Source of the DNA: Eubacterium sp.
GTDB taxonomy: Bacteria > Bacillota > Clostridia > Lachnospirales > Lachnospiraceae
Assembly (NCBI GenBank): GCA_024681495.1
Contig: JAILAS010000174.1
Span: forward strand, 1-12,149
Length of the DNA stretch: 12,149 nt
Direction: 5' to 3'
A program made the translations under genes and the position numbers. Under the pieces are notes generated by a model that saw nothing but the letters and a program-made list of their open reading frames with translations, was not told where the DNA came from and did not search any database. Positions 7,277 to 12,149 of the stretch are shown one piece after another; position 1 is the first letter of the stretch; every line of letters starts with the position of its first letter.

Positions 7277-8470
7277 TTATCTAACCAACAGTTTCTTAAT
7301 CCCCTTCTCCAGGCCGCCAATGGTCAGCTCATACATGGGGAATACCTTCCTTATCATGGCGATGGTCCTGCTGCCGTAGGCCCTCTCCCACCTCTCTTCT
7401 TTTATGGGGTTGAGCCATATCTTTTTCTTAAACATCCTGTCGAGTTCCTCGAACCAGGTTATGCCGGGCTTCTCATTATAGAGCCCGTAGTAGATGTTTC
7501 CTCCACGCTGCAAAAGCTCGTACGGAGACATGGACGCGTCGCCCACGAAGATGACCTTATACTCGCTGTCGAGCTTACGCATCACCCACTCGGTCTCCAC
7601 CCACTCGCCCGCCCGGCAACGCGGTGTGGTGTAGAGGTGGTCGTAGATGCAGTTGTGGAAGTAGTAGACCTGCAGGTCCTTGAAGTGGTTGGACTTCCGC
7701 ATGGACTGAAACAGCATGCTGCAGATCTGGCTGTACGCCGCCATCGACCCGTCGGAGTCCATGAGGAGCAGCACCTTAACCGTGTTCTTCCTGGGCTTCT
7801 CATACGCCAGCGTGAGGAGTCCAGCATTCTCGCAGGTCTCATCGATGGTCTCGTCGATATCGAGCTCCGTCTTCGCCGCGTCGATACGCGAAGAATACTG
7901 GCGGAGCTTTCGGAACGCCATCTGGAACTGTCGGATGTCCAGCACATTGTCCTCCCGAAAGTCCCTGAAGTTTCTCTCGCCGGCAATCTGGACCGCGGAA
8001 CGGTGCCGGCCCTCGCCGCCCACTCTGATTCCGGCCGGATTGTAACCCCCGCGGCCCATGGTGGAGGTGCCTCCCGTGCCGACCCAGTAGCTGCCGCCAT
8101 GGTGCTTCTCCTTCTGTTCCTTCAGGCGCTCCTCGAACATCTTCATGATTTCGTCGAAGTCGTGAAGCATGTCCTCGGTATACGCCCTGTCATTTATATC
8201 TCTCTCCAGCTCGCCGTCCGAGAGCCAGTCCCAGAACTCCTGCGGGAGCTCTTCGGGAGACTCTATCCCCTCGAAGTACTCCGCGAATATCTGGTCAAAT
8301 TTATCATAGTCCGCTTCGGTCTTAACCAGGATACTCCTGCAAAGGTAGTAAAATGACGTGAGCGACGACCTGGCCATTCCCAGATTGAGCGCCTCCATAA
8401 GAGTCATCCACTCGTTAAGGGAGACCTTAAGTCCGCCGGCCCTAAGCAGATAAAAGAACGATAAAAACAT
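7277..8470 (-). CDS. CoxE-like VWA domain protein, MoxR partner
   Basis: This 397-residue protein matches CoxE-like VWA proteins (recognised from memory). It has an N-terminal helical region (about 1-120), a glycine-rich linker (124-152) and a VWA domain (about 230-395). The metal site motif is DSDGSM (238-243), where canonical VWA domains have DxSxS; the middle serine is Asp240. Other family landmarks are YYFHNCIY (269-276), KVIFVGDASMSPYEL (305-319) and WLNP (352-355). There is no signal peptide, so it should be cytoplasmic. VWA proteins of this kind work with MoxR AAA+ ATPases as adaptors or chaperones that assemble or activate protein complexes. The gene follows the MoxR gene by 12 nt, with GGGGAGG 6 nt before the ATG. 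Its target is unknown; its place directly before potABCD is suggestive only. Confidence 0.9.
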   Translation of the reverse strand: MFLSFFYLLRAGGLKVSLNEWMTLMEALNLGMARSSLTSFYYLCRSILVKTEADYDKFDQIFAEYFEGIESPEELPQEFWDWLSDGELERDINDRAYTEDMLHDFDEIMKMFEERLKEQKEKHHGGSYWVGTGGTSTMGRGGYNPAGIRVGGEGRHRSAVQIAGERNFRDFREDNVLDIRQFQMAFRKLRQYSSRIDAAKTELDIDETIDETCENAGLLTLAYEKPRKNTVKVLLLMDSDGSMAAYSQICSMLFQSMRKSNHFKDLQVYYFHNCIYDHLYTTPRCRAGEWVETEWVMRKLDSEYKVIFVGDASMSPYELLQRGGNIYYGLYNEKPGITWFEELDRMFKKKIWLNPIKEERWERAYGSRTIAMIRKVFPMYELTIGGLEKGIKKLLVR

Positions 8471-8482
8471 TCCCTGCCTCCC

Positions 8483-9313
8483 CTACCAGATATTCCTGAC
8501 CCTCTCCTTCGCGAGCGCGTCGATGTCCTGATTCTTCTTAAGGAGCACGCCGACGAAGGGCAGCTTCTTGCGCAGCTGCTCCACCGAAATGCCGCTCACC
8601 ATGAGCGCCTGAATCCAGTCCAGAAGCTCCGATGTAGAGGGCTTTTTCTGGACGCTGTTTAAATCCCTTATCTCGTAGAATTTCTCGAGCGCCTCGTCCA
8701 CCAGCTTCTCGTCGATGTCGCCGTAGTGGACGCGGATGATATCGCGCATCTTCTCCTCGTCCGGGAATTCGATATAGTGGAAGATACACCTCCTTAAGAA
8801 CGCGTCCGGAAGCTCCTTCTCCGCGTTGGAGGTGATGATTACGATGGGGCGGTGCTTAGCCTTCACAGTCTCCTTCGTCTCGTTTATGTAGAACTCCATC
8901 TTGTCGAGCTCCCACAGAAGGTCGTTGGGGAACTCCAGGTCCGCCTTGTCGATCTCATCTATGAGCAGCACGACCTGCTCGTCCGAGCTGAACGCCTCGC
9001 CGAGCTTTCCGAGCTTTATGTACTGCGCGATGTCGTCCACGTTGCCCTCGCCGAACTGGCTGTCGTAGAGCCTCTGCACGGTATCGTACACGTAGAGACC
9101 CTCCTGGGCCTTGGTGGTGGACTTGATGCTCCAGATGATGAGCTTCATGTTCAGCGACTCCGCAATCGCCTCCGCGAGCACGGTCTTGCCCGTGCCGGGC
9201 TCGCCCTTGATAAGGAGGGGCTTTTCGAGCGCAATGGCCACGTTGCAGGTGTTCATAAGGTCGTCGCTGGCAACGTAGTTCGCGCTGCCTTCGAATTTAG
9301 TTGTGTTATTCAT
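8483..9313 (-). CDS. MoxR-family AAA+ ATPase
   Basis: The protein is 276 residues from the chosen ATG at 9313, which has a GAAAGAGAG purine tract upstream and starts just before conserved sequence. An upstream in-frame ATG at 9391 would overlap the preceding gene by 35 nt and adds residues unlike the family. It has Walker A GEPGTGKT (37-44), Walker B LLIDEID (116-122), sensor-1 TSN (161-163), the ELPDAFLRRC segment (167-176) with likely arginine finger residues Arg174/175, and a C-terminal lid with KPSTSELLDW (224-233). MoxR ATPases form hexamers and act with VWA proteins in maturation of enzymes or complexes. Here the partner is the next gene. An extended -10 box lies just upstream, so the pair may also be transcribed independently. 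Confidence 0.92.
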   Translation of the reverse strand: MNNTTKFEGSANYVASDDLMNTCNVAIALEKPLLIKGEPGTGKTVLAEAIAESLNMKLIIWSIKSTTKAQEGLYVYDTVQRLYDSQFGEGNVDDIAQYIKLGKLGEAFSSDEQVVLLIDEIDKADLEFPNDLLWELDKMEFYINETKETVKAKHRPIVIITSNAEKELPDAFLRRCIFHYIEFPDEEKMRDIIRVHYGDIDEKLVDEALEKFYEIRDLNSVQKKPSTSELLDWIQALMVSGISVEQLRKKLPFVGVLLKKNQDIDALAKERVRNIW

Positions 9314-9344
9314 GGTTTTCTCTCTTTCAATACAGGATGTCCCC

Positions 9345-9353
9345 ATTATACCA
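9345..9353 (-). promoter_or_regulatory. Possible internal promoter (extended -10) before the MoxR gene
   Basis: On the minus strand TGGTATAAT (9353-9345) is a complete extended -10 element (TGnTATAAT). No good -35 lies 16-18 nt upstream, which extended -10 promoters tolerate. A start near 9338 would give a leader of about 25 nt to the ATG at 9313. It sits right after the stop codon of the hydrolase gene and would allow expression of the MoxR-VWA-pot genes without the hydrolase. Confidence 0.45.
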
Positions 9354-9356
9354 ACC

Positions 9357-10082
9357 TTATCCGCTGTGTGCCTCACTTTTTTGGCAAGCACCTACGAATG
9401 CCTCGAATATCCTGCGGCTCCCCTCATCGGTCTTATAGGAGAATTCGGGATGCCACTGCACGGCCCACAGAAACCTGTGGCCGGGCTTATGTACTGCCTC
9501 GATAAGCCCGTCCTCCGACACCGCCATCGCCTCCAGCTCCCCGGAAAGCTCCCGCACGGCCTGGTGGTGATAGCTGTTTACCCGAAGCCCGCCCACGCCG
9601 AGACATTCCCGCAGAGGCGTGCCGTCCAATACAGTCACATTGTGCACCGGAACGTGGTATGGCGGGCTCTGATGGTGTTCGGTTTCGGACGGATGCTGGA
9701 TGGGCAGATCCTGATATAAAGTACCTCCCAACGCGGCGTTTATGAACTGTATGCCGCGGCAGATTCCCAGCACCGGAACGTCACGGTTCACGGCGATTCC
9801 TAGGACAATTTTTTCCATTTCATCGCGGTCGGCACAGCAGCTGACCAGCCCCTCCAAAGGCTCCTCGCCGTATAGAGAGGGCGACACGTCGTGACCCCCC
9901 GTAAAGAGCAGTCCGTCGCACATATCCACCAGGCTCGAAAGCTCATCCGCGTCGGTGGAAAACGGGAAAATCAAAGGCGTCGCGCCTGCTTCCTTCACAC
10001 CATCCATGTATCCCGGGAGCATCCAGATGCTCTCCCTGTCGTCGTCCCAAAGCGGCATTACGCCTATAATCGGTTTTGTCAT
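9357..10082 (-). CDS. PuuD-like gamma-glutamyl hydrolase (class I glutamine amidotransferase-like, peptidase C26)
   Basis: This 241-residue cytoplasmic enzyme belongs to the gamma-glutamyl-GABA hydrolase family. The catalytic triad is visible: nucleophile Cys108 in the GICRGIQ elbow (106-112), His211 and Glu213 in QWHPEF (209-214). FTGGHDVSPSLYGEEP (60-75) and NSYHHQAV (169-176) are also typical. Family members cut gamma-glutamyl amide bonds; E. coli PuuD releases GABA from gamma-glutamyl-GABA in putrescine breakdown. No other puu genes are seen, so the substrate is open. It is the first gene of the predicted operon, with AGGAGAG 5 nt upstream of the ATG and a strong promoter with a leader stem-loop further up. 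The link to a polyamine-type transporter downstream supports a role in metabolism of amines or gamma-glutamyl conjugates. Confidence 0.88.
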   Translation of the reverse strand: MTKPIIGVMPLWDDDRESIWMLPGYMDGVKEAGATPLIFPFSTDADELSSLVDMCDGLLFTGGHDVSPSLYGEEPLEGLVSCCADRDEMEKIVLGIAVNRDVPVLGICRGIQFINAALGGTLYQDLPIQHPSETEHHQSPPYHVPVHNVTVLDGTPLRECLGVGGLRVNSYHHQAVRELSGELEAMAVSEDGLIEAVHKPGHRFLWAVQWHPEFSYKTDEGSRRIFEAFVGACQKSEAHSG

Positions 10083-10162
10083 ATATCTCTCCTGACTGCC
10101 GGCGGGGCGCTTAACCTGTCCCCGGTAACTTTAACTAATCGTTGCGTCCGGCCTGTACGTAT

Positions 10163-10201
10163 AAAAAAACAGACCACGAGCCGTCAGGCCTCCTCGTCTG
10201 T
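10163..10201 (-). terminator. Terminator-like stem-loop at the 5' end of the minus transcript
   Basis: On the minus strand ACAGACGAG (10201-10193) pairs with CTC-GTG-GTCTGT (10180-10169), forming 9 bp with a 3-nt bulge (GTG), and is followed directly by TTTTTTT (10169-10163). No minus gene lies upstream for it to terminate. The promoter at 10239-10210 would start transcription near 10203, so the stem is made of the first transcribed bases. It therefore looks like a leader attenuator, or the end of a tiny RNA, ahead of the hydrolase gene. Confidence 0.65.
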
Positions 10202-10209
10202 CCGGCGTC

Positions 10210-10239
10210 ATTATATCGTTCACCTAAGGGGACTGTCAA
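10210..10239 (-). promoter_or_regulatory. Strong sigma-A type promoter of the minus-strand operon
   Basis: TTGACA (10239-10234) and TATAAT (10215-10210), both perfect consensus, are separated by 18 bp. Expected start is near 10203, giving a leader of about 120 nt to the hydrolase ATG at 10082. The match is as good as such promoters get, so regulation probably acts by repression or in the leader. Confidence 0.85.
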
Positions 10240-10248
10240 CTATTCTCT

Positions 10249-10271
10249 ATAGGTATAATAACCATACCTAT
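10249..10271. promoter_or_regulatory. Inverted repeat between the divergent promoters, probable operator
   Basis: ATAGGTAT (10249-10256) and ATACCTAT (10264-10271) are perfect inverted repeats with a 7-bp spacer. The site lies between the two -35 boxes, 9 bp from the minus one and 7 bp from the plus one, and is centred about 55 bp upstream of each predicted start. That position suits one dimeric regulator acting on both promoters. No regulator gene is in the window. A TATAAT at 10254-10259 overlaps the repeat but has no -35 partner. Confidence 0.6.
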
Positions 10272-10278
10272 CAGATGT

Positions 10279-10307
10279 TTGAAATATGGTTTTTTTGACG
10301 ATATACT
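10279..10307 (+). promoter_or_regulatory. Promoter of the PEP/pyruvate-binding protein gene
   Basis: TTGAAA (10279-10284) and TATACT (10302-10307) each match consensus at 5 of 6 positions and are spaced 17 bp apart. Start is expected near 10314, giving a leader of about 74 nt. A second, weaker candidate is TTGACG (10295-10300) with TATACA (10317-10322). Confidence 0.65.
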
Positions 10308-10387
10308 GACACCACATATACATTGACGGAGACAAGGGTGTTTCATCTGCGTGGTGCGGCGCCTTTTTATTCTGAGAGGAGGCGACT

Positions 10388-12149
10388 ATGGCAGCTTTTG
10401 ACAGGGTTAAGAGCGGAATACCCGAGATGGACACGGCCATCGATAACATCCGCCTGGGTGACAATGTGGTATGGCGCGTGAGCAATCTGGATGAATTCCG
10501 GCTGTTCATGGAACCTTATGTAAACCAGGCCATCGAGGACAAGCGCCGAATCATCTACTTTCGGTTCGCCAGCCACGAGCCTCTTCTTTCGGAGCGCCCG
10601 GAGATCGAGATAAAAAACATCCCCCTCTCCCACAGGTTTGAGACTTTCACAGTCGACATCCACAACATCATCGCAGACGAGGGCTACGACGTGTTCTACG
10701 TCTTCGACTGCCTGTCGGAGCTACAGACAGCGTGGGCCACGGACCTTATGATGGGCAACTTCTTCCGCGTGACCTGCCCGTTTCTGTTTTCGCTCGACAC
10801 CGTCGCCTTCTTCCCGATAATACGCGGCAAACACTCCGTACAGGCCATAAACAAGATCATCGACACCACCCAGCTGTTCTTCGACGTCTACTCGGATCCC
10901 AAGAACGTATACGTGCGCCCGGCCAAGGTTTGGCACAGAGAGTCCGACACGATGTTTCTGCCCCACATATACAATCCGGAGACCGGCGACTTCAAGCCCA
11001 TACTGGACGGCGTGCAGTCCAGCCGCTTCTACCAGACCCTCGGCCACGCCCAGCGCTCCGCCGACGAGCAGGTTTCCGACTCCTGGGACAGGTTCTTCAC
11101 CCTCACCAAGCTCAAGAGCGAGAGCGGCGCCGACGTATCCGAGGAGTGCAGCCGAATGTGCGACATCATGATGACCAGGGACGAGAAGATGCGGGAGATG
11201 GTGAAGAAGCACTTTACGGTCGAGGATTACCTGAATGTGCGTGACCACATGATAGGCACGGGAATGATAGGCGGCAAGTCCTGCGGCATGCTCCTCGCCC
11301 GCGCCATACTTCGCAACTGCGAGCCCGACATAGACGAGGTGCTCGAGCCCCACGACTCGTTCTACGTAGGCTCCGACCTCTATTACACATACATCGTGGA
11401 AAACGGACTCTGGGACCTCCGCATAAAGCAGAGGACTCCCGAGGGATATTTCACTTTGGCTGAGGAGTTCGCCCGAAAGCTCATGGAGGGCACGTTCAAC
11501 AAGATGATGCGCGAGCAGTTCGCCCGCCTGGTCGAGTACTACGGACAAGACCCCTACATCGTTCGCTCGAGCAGCATCCTCGAGGACGGCTTCGGCAATG
11601 CCTTCGCCGGCAAGTACGAATCCGTCTTCTGCTCGAACCGCGGCACCTTCAGGGAGAGGATTGCCGAGTTTGGCGAGGCCATAAAGACCGTCTACGCCAG
11701 CACCATGAGCCTGTCGGCCCTCGACTACCGCAAGAGGCGCGGGCTCGAGGAGCGCGACGAGCAGATGGCCCTCCTCATACAGAGGGTGTCGGGCTCCTAC
11801 TACGGATCGTACTACATGCCCTGCGCCGCCGGAGTAGGCTACTCTTACAGCCCCTATAAAACGATGAAGGACACGGACCCCACTGCCGGGATGCTCCGGC
11901 TCGTTATGGGCCTGGGAACGTCTGCCGTCGACAGAATCGAGGGTTCGTATCCCCGCATTGTCAACCTGGACAATCCCGAGAAGTCGTCCTACTCATCGTC
12001 CGCGGAGAAGCACAAGTTCTCGCAGGGCAAGGCCGAGCTCATAAACATGACCACACGCGCCCTCGAGAAGCACCCGTACGAGGACATGGAGGACAACATC
12101 CCCAAATACCTTGAGAAGATCCTAATCGAGCACGACTCCGAGGCGGAGC
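10388..12149 (+). CDS. PEP/pyruvate-binding domain protein (PEP synthase / PPDK-like), 3' end outside the window
   Basis: The frame stays open from the ATG at 10388 to the window end: 587 codons without a stop. AGGAGG at 10377-10382 lies 5 nt before the ATG. The second part matches the ATP-binding (PPDK N-terminal) domain of PEP synthases and pyruvate phosphate dikinases: MIGGKS with Lys297, VRSSSILED (392-400) followed by AFAGKYES (405-412), then a MALLIQRV strand and AAGVGYSYSP. The first 270 residues differ from those enzymes. GIPEMD (10-15), a hydrophobic strand at 27-31 and VFYVFDC (102-108) recall a KaiC/RecA-like fold, but the place of the Walker A loop reads RVSNLDEFR. The phosphohistidine and PEP/pyruvate domains, if present, would lie beyond 12149. 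The reaction is unproven; it may be a regulator or phosphotransferase rather than a gluconeogenic enzyme. It is divergent from the minus operon and likely shares its operator. Confidence 0.82.
   Translation, partial: MAAFDRVKSGIPEMDTAIDNIRLGDNVVWRVSNLDEFRLFMEPYVNQAIEDKRRIIYFRFASHEPLLSERPEIEIKNIPLSHRFETFTVDIHNIIADEGYDVFYVFDCLSELQTAWATDLMMGNFFRVTCPFLFSLDTVAFFPIIRGKHSVQAINKIIDTTQLFFDVYSDPKNVYVRPAKVWHRESDTMFLPHIYNPETGDFKPILDGVQSSRFYQTLGHAQRSADEQVSDSWDRFFTLTKLKSESGADVSEECSRMCDIMMTRDEKMREMVKKHFTVEDYLNVRDHMIGTGMIGGKSCGMLLARAILRNCEPDIDEVLEPHDSFYVGSDLYYTYIVENGLWDLRIKQRTPEGYFTLAEEFARKLMEGTFNKMMREQFARLVEYYGQDPYIVRSSSILEDGFGNAFAGKYESVFCSNRGTFRERIAEFGEAIKTVYASTMSLSALDYRKRRGLEERDEQMALLIQRVSGSYYGSYYMPCAAGVGYSYSPYKTMKDTDPTAGMLRLVMGLGTSAVDRIEGSYPRIVNLDNPEKSSYSSSAEKHKFSQGKAELINMTTRALEKHPYEDMEDNIPKYLEKILIEHDSEAE

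Larger units (their letters stand above)
10083..10387. other. Divergent intergenic region, 305 bp
   Basis: No gene is seen here. It holds a minus promoter, a plus promoter, an inverted repeat between them, a minus-oriented terminator-like stem-loop and the two ribosome sites. A 7-bp direct repeat GTCCGGC (10146-10152 and 10200-10206) brackets the stem-loop. A weak stem GGTG/CGCC (10353-10363, one G-U pair) followed by five T lies in the plus-strand leader about 20 nt before the ATG and could be a minor attenuator. Confidence 0.6.

Noticed and set aside
10254..10259. TATAAT on the plus strand as a promoter for the PEP-binding gene
   Set aside because: No -35 box at proper spacing; the bases are better explained as part of the inverted repeat. 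The TTGAAA/TATACT pair is a better promoter.
10721..11548. Minus-strand open frame of 275 codons opposite the PEP-binding gene
   Set aside because: The plus strand encodes a protein with clear PEP-synthase ATP-domain motifs over the same bases.
1..12149. Mobile element, phage, CRISPR or toxin-antitoxin content
   Set aside because: No transposase, integrase, repeat-spacer array or small toxin-antitoxin pair is visible; gene order and codon use look uniform and chromosomal.

Overview
The window looks like chromosome from an anaerobic Firmicute of the class Clostridia, most likely Lachnospiraceae-like. I infer this from the style of the proteins (a clostridial MoaE start, a PotABCD set, DUF2752 and zinc-ribbon DUF4234 proteins, a PEP/pyruvate-binding protein), the strong Shine-Dalgarno sites and the sigma-A type promoters. 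The DNA is fairly GC-rich for that group. There are no rRNA or tRNA genes, insertion sequences or CRISPR arrays.

Layout. Positions 1-111 hold the start of a minus-strand MoaE-like gene cut by the window edge. After a divergent intergenic region with a 14-bp perfect palindrome comes a plus-strand glutamate-cysteine ligase (366-1721). It converges on a long minus-strand gene series that ends at a rho-independent terminator (1743-1791). In transcription order that series is: a PuuD-like gamma-glutamyl hydrolase, a MoxR-type AAA+ ATPase, a CoxE-like VWA protein, PotA, PotB, PotC, PotD, a DUF2752 membrane protein and a zinc-ribbon/DUF4234 membrane protein. Gaps are -4 to 63 nt, so one operon is plausible, although an extended -10 box lies just ahead of the MoxR gene. 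On the right, from 10388 past the window end, is a plus-strand gene for a large PEP/pyruvate-binding protein whose N-terminus resembles a KaiC-like domain without its P-loop.

The 305-bp divergent region 10083-10387 is the richest non-coding part. It has a full-consensus minus promoter (TTGACA-N18-TATAAT), a good plus promoter (TTGAAA-N17-TATACT), and a perfect 8-bp inverted repeat (ATAGGTAT-N7-ATACCTAT) between the two -35 boxes. At the very start of the minus transcript is a stem-loop followed by seven T, which looks like an early terminator or attenuator.

Working picture (inference): the minus operon joins import of a polyamine-like cation (PotABCD), cleavage of gamma-glutamyl conjugates (PuuD-like) and a MoxR/VWA remodelling pair, probably co-regulated with the divergent PEP-binding protein. 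Oddities include a duplicated C-terminal OB-like segment in PotA, a substituted binding-site region in PotD, and non-ATG starts for potA and potB.
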